A DNA stretch of 64,000 nt from Epiperipatus broadwayi (taxonomy: Eukaryota > Onychophora > Udeonychophora > Euonychophora > Peripatidae). Below are positions 10,427-22,172 of this stretch, piece by piece; within the stretch, counting starts at the first letter, position 1; the number at the start of each line of letters is the position of its first letter. The notes below the pieces were generated by a model. The model was not told the DNA's origin and did no database searches. It was given only the letters and a program-made list of their open reading frames with translations. The position numbers and the translations under genes were made by a program. The stretch covers positions 5,707,501 through 5,771,500 of the forward strand of contig JAQFVV010012446.1 in NCBI GenBank assembly GCA_028023455.1, given 5' to 3'.

Positions 10427-12289
10427 ATATATATTTCCCCAAAGTAAAAAAAAAAAAAATTATTTGACTTAAAGATTTAATGTAAATTAAACAAAACATT
10501 TTAATATTGTATAAATAAATTTCCAAATTTTAATAAAGCTAAATTAAAATTTACATTTTTCAATATACCTGTTATATTTCACAGTGCAAATATAAATTTA
10601 TTGAACTGCCCTCTGAATAAAAAATTTTTTAATTTTTTTTTATGATAGCATCATGACTAGTCATAATAGTTTTTTTAGCTTTATTAACAGTTACTGTTTA
10701 TTAATGAAGGAATACAAAAATGGCCATTTTTGTAATACTTTTTTTATTAAATATATTTGTAATTTTTTTTTAATTGGTTGCTTTAATAGTCTTTTTTTTT
10801 TTTAATATTTAATGTAAATATGTTTTTTTTTATTATTAAGCATTACTAATTTATATAAGTTTGTTACATTTTAAATTAAACACTGCTAAATATGTCGTTC
10901 ATCTGAACTATATTAGGGGATTGACAGCACGGAGAACGTTAATGCTGAATTACGAATCGACATTTGAGCTGTTTCTGCAACTAGCTGGGAACTTTTACTG
11001 TGAAATATATACTATATCTCTGTAGTTAAAAGCACTTGTACTGATTTTTTCCCTGTGTATTTTATGGAAGAATTTCTTCTTTCATGTAAATGTAGTGGAC
11101 GTGAATTTTACATGTGATATTGGACAAACATACATTCACCAATCAGGCAACAGAGGACATATGGATTTTATATATAAGTAGGGAAAATCATTCTTTTTCT
11201 AATTAACTTATCAATTTTAATGTTTTATCTTATTTAGTTTTATTTTGGATAGCATGTAATTAAAGTAGTAAATGATGAGTCAAAAGATGCAATGGTTCCA
11301 TTGTTCAATATTCTTCCACTCATTATAGTTTAGTTATTTGGACTTGTATTTACTAACTTTTGTATTTAATATTTTTTTAAAAAAATATATGGCAGTGTGA
11401 AGAAACTGCAGGTAATAACAAACCATCAAACATATAGTTTAATCAATAAGTCAAAAATAACGGATTTTATTTCTAACTTTGATAAATGCTGATTAGCATG
11501 CACTAATACTGATAATCTCAGTCACACATTCAATTTTAGCAGAACATTTTGAAAATCTAACACTTTCTACCATATATATGGCAGTGCTATGTAATAATCA
11601 TTTAGTGGGGTGATTTCACCATCTTACCAAATTAAATCAATTCATGGTTCGTTCAAATAATCCAGTGTTAATTTTATTGTGGAAATAGAAAATGAAGATA
11701 AACTACATATTTTTTGTATTCATGTGTTAAGAAATAACAAAAACTGTATTCTTGGATATAACATATTTTTCTTACCATTATCATACAAATAGGTAAAAAT
11801 AAATATGTTCTTATTTCAAATACGTACAATCCAGATTAGCTTTTAAAAAAAAAAAAAAAAAAATGTTTATCGACCCTGGATATACAAGATGAATTTTAAT
11901 AAATATTTTTAATTTTGCTAATAAATTTGACTCCAAATTATTTCCAGAAGGCCAACTAAAGCTAGCAGGTTTAGTTCTACCATATGTCAAATTTGATCAT
12001 ATGTAAGATACCTTATGAAATTCAGATGTTGACGGAAATTGTATAAATGTGATTTGTTATATGTAAGACAAATCGGAACACTCTATTTCAACTCAAATAT
12101 GTGAAATATTAAATTAAAGATATCGGGCAGAATACAAAACTAATATGCCAAGAGTATTCCAATTAAAAAAAACCATCATTATCTGGAAAGTTTTAAATAA
12201 TTAAAAACACAAAACTTTTTTTATTGTACTATAATGACAAGATTTTATTAGATTTAATTGTTTAGGGGAAAAAAAACAACCCCCAATTA
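10427..12289. other. AT-rich stretch, no secure feature
   Basis: Homopolymers and diverged AT-rich sequence only. Two very short stretches (near 11090 and 12040) read vaguely like GIY-YIG endonuclease remnants but are too short to call. Confidence 0.4.
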
Positions 12290-13520
12290 AAAAAAATAAA
12301 GTTTAAAGTGGAAAAAGTTTGATGTAATAAATAAACATTTTACTGCATGTATTATTATTTTAAAAAAGTCTGACTTACTTTATTAAAACATTTCAGTAGT
12401 TATAATTTTATTTTAAAAAAATATAATGTTTTTATCGATAGTCTGGCATTTTGTTTTTTATAATATCTAACCAATAAAACTTTGAATTTTTTTTGTAGTT
12501 CTGTGAATTTTTTTTAAAGCAGCATTTCACTGATTTATTTATCTTACATAAATGCAGTCGAAATTAAATAAAAATCAGATAAATAAATTTAACATATAGT
12601 TGATTCCTATAATTTTAATAATGTAAATGATTTAAATCTTTTTTTTGCTTATACTATATTTTTTAATGTTGATGTTAAAACTGTTATTATTTTGAATATG
12701 TCAGAAACTAATTACAAGATTATTGATTTAAAATTGAGCAAATAAATGACAGTAAACTTTGATTATATAAAGTTAATTATTAGCTGAATAATTCATGAAA
12801 TCATTCCCCCCCCCCATTTTACAATAACAATGATTGTAATTATAAATTTTATTAAACGCCCATTATTATATTAAGTAATAATTTACTAAGGCTGTAACCT
12901 TAGAAATAAGCGTCTGAAAAATACGAAGGTAGGGACCTATAGAGGTCCCTACCTTCGTATTTTTCAGACGCTTATTTCTAAGGTTACAGCCTTAGTAAAT
13001 TATTAAATAACAATGATTATATTTTGTTCACAAGCAAAGTAACATTCATAAGAATTTTAATCCATAAAATTAATTGAACGAATATCTTTTAGCTAACATA
13101 CAGTGCACTGATTGAAACTAGCTTTTTTTTTTTTTTTGCTTTTGCAGTTATTAATGACTCTTTACTTTGGATATTTCATAAATGAAAGCATTGATTGTCT
13201 TTAAATATTACTGGATGAAAATTAGATAAAGGACGTTAATAGTACTTTAATTCTATAATTAAAACATAATATTGTACATTATATAATGAATAAACTTTAT
13301 ATTCTACTGTACATTTTTAATGTGAATGTCACTGTTCTATGATGTCACAAATATTTCAAAATGAGTAGATAGTTTAAAAAAAATTATAATCATAAATGAT
13401 TAATTGTAAATTGAATAGTGGTTAAAAATTGATGATGATTGCTGTAACGAATTCTTGTATAAAGTTTCCATCACTAATTCAAGTAAAGTTATACATTTTT
13501 AATGCATTTATTGGTGTTAC
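12290..13520 (+). repeat. Ancient AT-rich dispersed repeat, copy 2
   Basis: The counterpart of 3700-5520 in direct orientation, sharing ordered short blocks over its whole length. It lacks the HH-A insertion of copy 1 but carries its own insertion, the hairpin element at 12836-13005. The two copies thus date those insertions as younger than the repeat. Confidence 0.5.
12836..13005. mobile_element. Small hairpin element, 13-bp target duplication (copy 2)
   Basis: This 170-bp insert lies between perfect copies of AATAACAATGATT (12823-12835 and 13006-13018). About 40 bp of non-inverted sequence starting GTAATTATAAATTTTATTAA lead into a perfect inverted repeat of about 61-bp arms around a 4-base loop. 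The right arm ends at the right target duplication. The loop-proximal arm (GTCTGAAAAATACGAAGG) is absent from the shorter copy at 8225-8320. It is non-coding and the family is unrecognised. Confidence 0.75.
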
Positions 13521-13981
13521 AATACTGTATAGGGAACTTTAAGTAAAAAAAAAAAGTCAAATTTATTACAAGTGCAGCATTACATATATATATAAAGTAG
13601 ATAAGCCAATAATAAGTAGGCTGTTGTGGAATAAATGCATTTTTTTTTTTGCAATTATCCAAAGAGAAATTACCATTATTTTTTTTTTTAATGCCCCACT
13701 TCTCTTGTTTTCTATATATCTAAGAGTAACTAACTATATAATCATATTTGGATGACTGACTGACTAATTTTTTAAAAAAAATCCAGACTTTATTTGGGTG
13801 AATTCTAAATTGCAGATGATTGCCACTAACTATATCAGAAATCTCTTTATATATATATAAACTTTTAAATTAAACATAGTTCAATGTAAACTTGCATAGA
13901 GTGCTTTTGGTAAAAAAAAAAGAAAAGAAAAGAAAATATGCCTTTATATTTAAAAAGGAAAGCTTTTTATAAATGGATTTT
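13521..13981. other. Unannotated stretch
   Basis: A/T runs and a short ATATAT tract; nothing recognised. Confidence 0.4.
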
Positions 13982-14350
13982 ATCTTATCTGAATTGTGGA
14001 CATCTAACAGAAGAATAAACACAGAGATTTCAGACCATTCAGCAAAAATGTTAGGATTAACAAGAAAGGATTGAGGATGAAATGCATAAATGAGAGAACA
14101 AACACATATTACTGATATCATCGGAAGAATTAAGTGACTAAAAATGGAGCTGGACTGAACATCTTGCTAGAAGAGCAGATAATATATGGATAGTTGAAGT
14201 TTAAACTAGATCACAAAATATTGTAAAAGACATATAAGTGAGATGGATGAAATAAGGGAAGTTTGTTGGTATGATGTGGAGAAAAGAATTTATGGATCGG
14301 AAAAACGATTAAATTTAGACTTCTATCCTGCAGTGGATTGATAATGTATG
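13982..14350 (+). mobile_element. Degenerate RTE 3' fragment
   Basis: Aligned by eye with 9017-9426: it keeps the CTAACAGAAGAATAAACA, GGAGCTGGACTGAACAT and AGATGGATGAAATAAGG segments and ends TGCAGTGGATTGATAATG. Many substitutions and indels make it older than the 9 kb copy. The following 14351-14781 is featureless. Confidence 0.7.
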
Positions 14351-14795
14351 AAAATGGTAATATAATTTATGTATAAGCCTGGTGTCCATTGGATCTATAA
14401 AAGTGTTAGAAAATACGTTATTGGATGAATAGTTGACTTAGATTGACATCAAATTTTTTTTAAGTTTCATAGATAGTCCTTTTATCCAATTTGTAAATTC
14501 ATGCCAAAATTAAGATCTGTACTGTGGTCACACTGATTATTTAATTCATGGAAACCACTGTCCTAAATGAAATAAGAATTCACATAAAAATCAGTTAAGA
14601 CCTAGCTCTTATGCATTAATATAATTATATTTGAAACACCTCATAGCTATATTGTTTCAGCCACATTCTCCTTTTAAGTAAAGAATATCCTGAATTTTTG
14701 CAACCCATTAAAAAGGAAATTAAAATTCTGATTGGAATTTAGAAGCATATTGCTGGTACATGTCACATATAAAGTTATTTATTATATTTAATAAA

Positions 14796-15289
14796 TATGG
14801 TTTTAATTTCTCCTTATATGTAAAAACAAAAAATACTTAATTGTAATTATTAATTAGAGAAAATATAACTTACTATTAAAAATTTATCGGCTGAACGTTT
14901 TCGAGGAACCATGCCTCATACTCATAGCCTTCATGAAAAGTGTAATAAATATATGCAAATGTAAATATTCAAATAAGCTACTGTTACGTAGCCCATTTTT
15001 TCGAGATCTCGAAGTATGTGTCCTTTCTGTTAATGAATAATAAAGGAGGCATTCTATATTAATAGAGACATCCATGCCATTAACAGAAAGGACACATGCT
15101 TCGAGATCTCGAAAAAATGGGCTACGTAACAGTAGCTTATTTGAATATTTACATTTGCATATATTTATTACACTTTTCATGAAGGCTATGAGTATGAGGC
15201 ATGGTTCCTCGAAAACGTTCAGCCGATAAATTTTTAATAGTAAGTTATATTTTCTCTAATTAATAATTACAATTAAGTATTTTTTGTTT
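14796..15289. mobile_element. Large near-perfect palindrome related to a Penelope 3' end
   Basis: Arms of about 215 bp (14821-15035 and 15078-15292) are almost identical in mirror image, with one difference noticed, around a 42-base loop. Direct repeats TTATATTTAATAAA (14782-14795 and 15290-15303) bracket it, leaving about 25 bp of unpaired sequence at the left only. The arms resemble the 3' end and tail of the GIY-YIG element at 39.5-40.1 kb (TTTCGAG, CTCATA-TCATAGC, ATATGCAAATG, GAATATTT in the same order). It may be an inverted pair of Penelope ends; Penelope elements often carry inverted or direct partial copies. This link is inference from short blocks. Confidence 0.65.
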
Positions 15290-15480
15290 TTATATTTAAT
15301 AAAATAAACTTATTTTAAAAATATTTTGGCATATCTTAATTATTGAAAGATCATATTATTGGCCTTAAATATATAAATACTAAGTAAATTATGTTTAATG
15401 GTTAATATGCAATAACATACTTAATACGTATATATAAATCATGTACTCACATGCACAATGTGTGCATGTCATATTCTTAC

Positions 15481-15712
15481 ATATAGATCAATTGTCTGAA
15501 AGTTTATGCTGATGGCATTGTACTTGTAATTGTTAGTTGGATTGTTTCCATAATCTAGTTCTAAGTTATCCAACCTTGAGTAATCCTCCGAGGGCCACAT
15601 CCAAAGGAAATACAGAACTAAGTGCACATTAATCAAAACCAAAATAGTGCAAAGCCGCTTCTTTGGCTCTCCTTTTATTTGAAAAATACGTGGGTATACT
15701 ATGATGTAGAAA
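15481..15712 (-). CDS. Possible coding exon with one membrane segment
   Basis: On the minus strand an open frame reads PRIFQIKGEPKKRLC, then the hydrophobic segment TILVLINVHLVLYFLWMW, then an acidic, asparagine-rich tail (PSEDYSRLDNLELDYGNN). A TTTCTACATCATAG splice-acceptor-like string precedes it and GTAAGA follows directly after the last codons, a good donor. Lysine/arginine before a single hydrophobic stretch would suit a type II membrane protein such as a Golgi enzyme, or one helix of a larger membrane protein. The family was not recognised. It could equally be a chance frame or a relic. Confidence 0.3.
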
Positions 15713-15911
15713 CGCCAGATAATAATATCAAGATTATCGATTAGTGATAGAATTAAAATATTTAGTAAATATTCCAATTCAAATGGTTATTTTTTCACTT
15801 GATAAAAATCAAAACCTCTATGCAGGCTGCGTAAATCCTCACCGTGGGCAGTGGTTTGAACAGTTCTGATGTAGTTCAAATATTAAATGTTTTTAGAAAA
15901 AATTCAAATTT

Positions 15912-16155
15912 CATCATCATCAGCCATTATCAATCCACTGCAGGGATGAAGGTCTCTCCAAGTTCAATCCATCTTCTCCGATCTTTAGCTTCTCTTCTCC
16001 ACACCACCCTGCACACTCTTATTTCATCCATCCATCTCACGTGGTCTCTTTCTGGGTCTTCACAATCTCTTGGAATCCAGTTTAAGATTTCAATTGTCCA
16101 TCTATTATCATGTCTTCTAGCAATATGTCCAGCCCAACTCCACTTATCTTTTAAT
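15912..16155 (-). mobile_element. 5'-truncated RTE fragment with 9-bp target duplication
   Basis: A minus-strand 3' end of the RTE family: the tail CATCATCATC lies at the left, followed by reverse-complement coding for the WMDEIRVCR, NWIPRDCEDPER and WSWAGHIARR motifs. TTCAAATTT flanks both sides (15903-15911 and 16156-16164), marking a 244-bp insertion made by target-primed reverse transcription with early stop. Confidence 0.8.
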
Positions 16156-16164
16156 TTCAAATTT

Positions 16165-18397
16165 ATTTATACTTTTCTAAGTACATTCTGTAGTAATAAT
16201 AGGTTAATACAGAACACTATTACAAGAGCTATTATTCTTTCTTGTTTAAATGCTGCTTTGATTCAATGGTCTGTTAGAATGGAAATTGAAAGAGTGACTG
16301 GTTGATTTGTAAATATTGATTTAAGGTAATGATCTAATCAATTAAGTCATTTTGTCAAACCCAATAGTTAGTAAAAGTTTTATATATTTATCTATATGGA
16401 TCCACCTGATTTCTACCCTCTTTTTTTTTTTGTCTTTAAAGGGCAAAGTTAATTTGCGGTTTTCACACATAAATTATCATGCTAGATCAGCTTGTGGGAT
16501 TGTGTGTCATTATCAAGTGACTAGCTTTTTATAATTTTCGTCTATTTTTCTTATTGCCGGATATTCTTGTGTTTTCCTTGTTCAACAGGTGTTTTTCAAT
16601 GCCAAATCCTCGCTCTCATTCTTAAAATTCACAAATATAGTAATTATTTCTTGGCAGACAAACTTAATAAAAATCATTCTTTTTAATTGAAGGATTTTTA
16701 GTAAAATTAGAAAAGTTGTGTGCGGGTGGAACATTGTTTTTGTTTTAATAATAAAAAAAAAAAGTCTCAAATTGAAAACAAACTAGCAAAACTATTGCTT
16801 CATCGAATCTGATTTGTAAATGGATGCAAAAACAATCAAATAGTCTAGCCATTTAAATTTTTTTTTTTTTGCTACGATTTTGATTTCACTGAACTTGTGC
16901 CACGAAATTATCGAATCTGTTATTGTTCTGGAGTTCTTAACAAGTTTGAGTGACAGAGGTGTCGGAGCAGAGACACGATCCATTGACCTGAACCACAGAG
17001 TCCGCCTCTCTACGTTGAACTAAATCTCATAGGGCTTATCCTTTCATGTGCATTATATATAAATATTTCTCCACTAGTGGTGTGTGTGTGTGTGTGTGTT
17101 TATTTTGCTATAAATTTACTTCAACATTGGTAGTTGTACTTCCTATCAATTTTCCAGCTTTTTTTCTGCTTCTGAAGCATGATAGATTTACGTCTAATAA
17201 ATTTCTTTTTTTAAAAAAACAACAACAACTTAATCTTCACTCACGTGGATATGAAAACGCAACTTTTATTCAAAAAAATCTTTTCTCGTGCATATTTATA
17301 AGAGCTGTGCATAGTAAATAGAAATGTTTGGAGCATAGATTTTATCTGGTATTATATTTACCATTATTTATTGATGTTTTCAATGCGATATGTAGAAATC
17401 ACCAGGCAGGTTGCAAAAATAACGCGACGAATCCCAACTGATCTCTGGGTTACGGACCTACTTCTATACTTGTGTATGTTTTGGGAGAAATGTCACACTT
17501 TTATTTATATAACATCAATTAGTCCACTGACAGTGATTATTTTCTCTCTTGTATTTATTTTTAAAACTATCTAACTGAGTCTTTCTTGACACAAAGCCGA
17601 TACAGTTTTATTTTATATTTCAACGTAGTAACTTAGCAAAGCTGTCGGTCAGTTTCTAAGTCGTCAAGATTAACTTCTAATGCAAGTTTCTGATTAGAAT
17701 TTATGTTTCCTGCTTCCGTTTGAAATTAATTAGTACGTTTTAAAATCCCCCCCCCCTCCAAAAAATGAATCTTTAAAAATCTACTAATTGCTTTTCTGAA
17801 TTTATTATCAAACGTAAATAGCAGGTTTGTTATTATTATTTTCTTGTACTACCGTATATCAATTACTTAGTGCTAAATTTGAAAATTTATCTTGTTACTA
17901 ACAGAACATCGCGAGATCTATTCTGCTTTCACTTAAGGCATACTCTGCCCTATTCCAGAGCATTCTTTCTTGAGACCCAGTGATAGATAGATACTGGAGG
18001 GCAGTATTATCATAATTACATCCTTGGAGTCGTTTTTAATATTTATCAATGAGGATGTTGGGCTTCCGGTTGAAATCAATACATTTGTACGTCTAACAAA
18101 CATTTTTAATTTCTTTAACTAATAGTCTAACATTTAAAAAGTCTAGAGTTTGAACTCGTGCTAACTTGATTAAATGGTTATGTATATCTTATACTAGGCT
18201 GGTAATTATTTAGTAATGTCCTTAGTCTTAAGCTAACTGCAGGATCTGTTTACCCTTTTGCCGAGTCGACTTGTATCACTAAAATTTAAATCATTAGCCA
18301 CTACCAAATGTAGCTAACTATACAAGCAAATTGACTTGGGTTCAAAGGTTAAACTGTATTAAGTCCAACTTTAGAACCAATTTCTTTACTGACCGAC
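16165..18397. other. Mostly unannotated, with a short GT microsatellite
   Basis: A (GT)n run at about 17078-17100 is the only clear structure. A stretch at 16915-17030 vaguely resembles a decayed tRNA on the minus strand. No genes were recognised. Confidence 0.4.
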
Positions 18398-18515
18398 TGA
18401 GATTTAAAGTTTATACTTGTTCTAAAGACAATCTCTAGTTTAGTAAATGATCAGTGGTAATCATTACTATATTCATCTGGAGTGGATAGTGGCAATGTTG
18501 TGACTGGAGTGAGTT
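18398..18515 (-). repeat. Family F3 repeat, single arm
   Basis: The reverse-orientation relative of 6598-6712 and 41640-41755, sharing AATCTCTAGTTTAGTAAATG and the ATTACTATATTCATCTGGAG region. Confidence 0.5.
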
Positions 18516-19504
18516 TAATACCTGTAAATCAAAACATAACAATGAACTATTACAAGTATATGACTGTTAATTGCACTTCTGTCTGGAGTCTGTTGATTTC
18601 TTAACTCTACTTCTGGAATAGAGGGAAGAAAACTGCTAGTGAATAGATATCAGTTAATGCATAGGATGACTAGTGCCTCACCTGAATCCTTTTCTTTTAT
18701 CTCATTTCATTCTTCATATTCTCTTCCAACTTATCACCATAAATCTTCTTCGTCTAATCATTTAATCTTTCCATAGCATTTACATTATTAAGAAACATTC
18801 CAATTTTTTCATTCTTTTTTAAATTTGCATATTTCCAAAGCTTTCATTCATCTTTCTTTTTCAAGTCTGCACATTTTTCTTTCATTCTGTTTCTCTTCCA
18901 AGAAATTGTCATAAATTCTTTTATCTAATCACATGACCTTCCTAGTCTCTGCTCTACATAAAGATATACTTCGTATAAACCAAGTAGCAGCTTTTTTCCT
19001 TCTCAGATTCGGCTTCAGAGAACAGTCTCATAATTTTTGTATAAGTCTGTACATTAATAACAATTTGACGTATCTAATTTAATGTGTCATGTATTTTCTG
19101 TTTTAGTCCATCTCCCCCCCCCCCATATCATCCAAATGTAACTTACAGAATTTATCGACTGCCTTATGTGGGAGTGAACTCCAGATGATTAGTGACCTCA
19201 ACTTTCACAGTTGATTTTCTTACTTGAAGTTGTGCAATGTTCCATCAGGAAGAATTCCTAAATATTAGTCACTTAACTTGTCCAGCAAAATAAAACAAAC
19301 ATATTTCACTAAGTGAAATATCTGACAGTAGCTCTTTAAAAATTAAGGTGCTTAGCTACTTTATAAGAAAATTCAAGTTATAGATTGAAAAATCAACTTT
19401 AGAAAATTTTATTCCTATGCATAGAAATAAAAAGTTAAATTATTTTAAAATAATAACATCAATAACTTCTCCGAAATTACTTTTAGTAAACAAACAAAAT
19501 TTGT

Positions 19505-20075
19505 TCGGAGCTGAACTATGATCCACAGATGTTAAGCTCCAGAATCTGCCACGACCAATGTGGCAAAGCATGCCAGGAACTTCAGTTCATAAGAAAATCA
19601 AGCATCAGAAGTAACAGAGCTGAACTGTGATCCGTGGACCTTGACCTTCAGAATCTACAACTCTACCAATGCAGTAAAGCATTCTGGGAACTCAGGAGTA
19701 TAGTAATTGAGTGGTTTATTATCAAGTCTTCATGCAAGGTTCAAGCATTAGAAAACTGGACCACAATCCATGGTCCTTGAGTTCCAAGTCCACCACCCTA
19801 TCATTGCACCAAAGCATGCTGGGACAGAAAGAATATAATAATTGAATAATTTATTATTCAGGAATTTATAAGAAGTTTGAGCACCAGAAATGACAAAGTT
19901 GTGATCCACGGATCTTGGATTCCAACATCTAACATCTTTTATCTTTGCATTTAGATTTGCAGGGCAACCTATAATCACATAGTTTTATTGCTCGGGTGCT
20001 CAGTACCAGAAGAGAGGGAAAACCATGGGCTTTGAACTATATAGAATGTGACACACTACTACTCCACCAAACTGC
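19505..20075 (-). repeat. Tandem tRNA-like units
   Basis: Four to five diverged units of about 105-140 bp follow one another, each with GATCCAYGG, a CCAATG-like block and AAAGCATGCTGGGA. Read on the minus strand the units look like tRNA-derived SINE heads (TTGGTAGAGTGGTAGATTCT, an A-box-like string, then AGGTCCGTGGATCA). They could be a tandemly amplified SINE head or old tRNA pseudogenes. The preceding 18516-19504 shows nothing secure beyond a vaguely repeated CT-rich patch near 18700-18960. Confidence 0.45.
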
Positions 20076-20123
20076 ATAGGTTTAAATTTAAAGAAAAAAA
20101 TAAAATAGCAATGTAAATAAATA

Positions 20124-20280
20124 TCAGGACTTGAACTCAGACTTTCAAGCTCCCCACAGTTATCCACTCAGTCTTTTAAAACCAATAAACATGATCCCAT
20201 ACATGTGGGGAAAGATAAGTGATCTCCAATATGCGTATTTCATGCTGAGCCAGCACTCATCAGTTGGTCTAGATCACTAA
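20124..20280 (-). mobile_element. HH-A element, single arm
   Basis: One arm of the HH-A family, beginning GGACTTGAACTCAGACTTTC and ending just past the hammerhead. The matching second arm is absent and a SINE body starts immediately after (20282), so the copy is truncated or joined to the SINE. Confidence 0.65.
20219..20277 (-). ncRNA. Hammerhead ribozyme type I, HH-A family, intact core
   Basis: On the minus strand: CTGATGA (complement of 20257-20263) and GAAA (complement of 20238-20241). Stem II is GUGCU/AGCAU with loop GGCUC. Stem III is minimal and ends in an A as the cleavage-site base. Stem I pairs CCAA with UUGG and, beyond an internal loop, GUGAUC with GAUCAC. Other copies have AUGAUC/GAUCAU there, so this pair changed on both sides. 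All core residues are present, so it could self-cleave if transcribed. Confidence 0.75.
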
Positions 20281-20281
20281 G

Positions 20282-20460
20282 CAACACCTGAAGAAGAGTG
20301 GAGAATAATACCTCATAAAACGTTGTGCATATACTAACCTATGTGCTATTACTAACAGTTGAATGTATTTGGAATATTTAAATAAAGTTAAATTTTTCTA
20401 AAAACATTCAATACTCATACTAAGTGATGGAAGTAGTCCAATATATAAATAGGGCCATAA
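20282..20460 (+). mobile_element. SINE family S1, 5'-truncated
   Basis: The segment AGCAACACCTGAAGAAGAGT through GATGGAAGTAGTCC matches the body and 3' end of the SINE at 24310-24568 and, inverted, 46908-47125. The tRNA-like head is missing here. The end with a GATGGAAATAGTCC-type string is shared by all copies. Confidence 0.6.
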
Positions 20461-20517
20461 TATGTCTATGTAAATACACAGAAGAGTTATGGGCAGAATA
20501 CGGGCAGAATATGTAAT

Positions 20518-21068
20518 ATTTAAATACATGTATATTGTCTATACTAAATGTAATGTAATTAGACAGGACTTAACTCAGATTTTTAAGCTCCCTACAGTTA
20601 TCCACTTCATCTTATGCAACCAAGATGCATGACCCTATACTTGTGGAAAAGATAAATGATCTCCAGTATTCATATTTCAGGCTGAACTAGCACTCAGCAG
20701 TAGGTCCAGATCACTATCTCCCACACATATATACAACCAGTGCTCATTCTATATTAAGATAGCAAATCTTCAAACTTTAACGAAGAAGATTGAAGCTTGT
20801 CCATTAACGTTTGAAGATTTGCTATCTTAAAATAGACTGAGCACTGATTGTATATATGTTGGGAGATGATGATCTGGACCAACTGATTTGCTGGTTCAGT
20901 ATGAAATACATATATTAGAGATCATTTATCTTTTCCACCTGTATGGGGTCATGGGTATCAGTTGTATAAGATGGAGTGAATAGCTGTAGAGGGCTTGAAG
21001 GTCTGAGTTCAAGTCCTGTCTAATTACATTAAATTTAGTATAGACAACATCCATGTAGTATTTAAGTA
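20518..21068. mobile_element. HH-A foldback element, two-armed copy
   Basis: Arms matching over more than 200 bp (outer ATACTAAAT, GTAATTAGACAGGACTT, then the CTCAGA-TTCAAGCTCC, GATAAATGATCTCC and hammerhead zones) enclose an inner hairpin around 20734-20830 (GATAGCAAATCTTCAAAC and its mirror). Both hammerhead motifs are damaged: the left one reads CTGCTGA, and the right one has lost the end of the core. This copy shows the family's inverted repeat extending beyond the arms seen at 4.8 kb. The following 21070-21930 holds a weak tRNA-like patch near 21590-21690 only. Confidence 0.65.
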
Positions 21069-21929
21069 TTAAAATTAATATACTGAATCTTTATGCTATA
21101 TATAATACCCTATTCTATTAACATTTGAACTTATGAGATAATTTAATTTTGTACTCCTGGGATTATAGCTTGAATCAGTTTATATTAATTTACTGTTCTA
21201 TGCAAATTCAAGACTTACCAATGATAATAAACTTTTCTAATCATATATCTGTAATATTGTGGAAGGAACTGTTCTTTACACATGCACTAGAATTGACACA
21301 CACTCTCTCCCATCAATAATTGTTTTAAAATTATAGTTACACATGTTATTTACAACTGAATTTTAATCTCAGCTCTTATTACTTTTAAGAATAAAATAGT
21401 TACTAAGTAAAAAAAAAAGGTATAAAGTCCTCTCTGAGATTTTTGCCTTTCATTATTTCTCCATAAATCACTTCCCCGATCTGTGATCTACTGAATGATG
21501 ATAGTTTTTAGTGGTTTTTCATGTTGTTTAATCCTCCTGTTAATACCAGCTTACCAATGTTGATGGACAGCTGGATTGGCTATGGGTACCTGAAATAAAA
21601 ATCCTAAGCTTGGAGGCAGGTACACAGCCTAAATTCAAACCCTAAATCATAGACATGAAAGATGAATGGACTCACCACTATGTCATGAGATCTTTACAAG
21701 TGAATTATATATATATAATCTGGTAGATATTTGATTTCTTATTGTTTAAAAATAATAATAATAATAAAGGCTGAAATTTCATTGGCAAATAATGTCAAAA
21801 GATTTCTGTCTAGTGTAGCCTATTATAATAGCATTACAATAATATATAGATCAAATTATTAAATATCTATATAAACAATATACGCTTAAAAGAAAAGAAA
21901 AGAACTAAAATTATACTTAAGTAATCAAA

Positions 21930-22172
21930 AGAGAAATGGATCTGGGACTGGACATATATTGCGAGAAGAGCTGATAAAAAAAAAAAACAGTTGAGATTCT
22001 TAAACTGGATCCTAAGAAATTGTAAGATCTGTAAAGTGACCACATCTGAGATGACTGGATGGAATAAGGAAATTTGTTGGTGTGATGTGAAGAGACTATA
22101 GATAGGAGAAATTAGATTGAAATTGGAGTACTTTCGTCGTACAGTGGATGGATAATTGTTGAAAATGATGAT
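21930..22172 (+). mobile_element. Degenerate RTE 3' fragment
   Basis: It contains GGATCTGGGACTGGACATAT, CTTAAACTGGATCCTAAGA, GTACAGTGGATGGATAATTG and a short GATGATAAT tail, in the order of the 3' end of the 60.6-63.8 kb RTE. It is heavily mutated. The next stretch, 22173-23164, has no recognised feature. Confidence 0.65.

Noticed and set aside
11085-12110. Short strings resembling GIY-YIG endonuclease (CDIGQTYIHQSG; CDLLYVRQIGTL)
   Set aside because: Each is about a dozen residues with stops nearby; too short to separate from chance without a profile search.
16915-17035. tRNA-like text on the minus strand
   Set aside because: An A-box-like string is present but no consistent cloverleaf or B box could be drawn.
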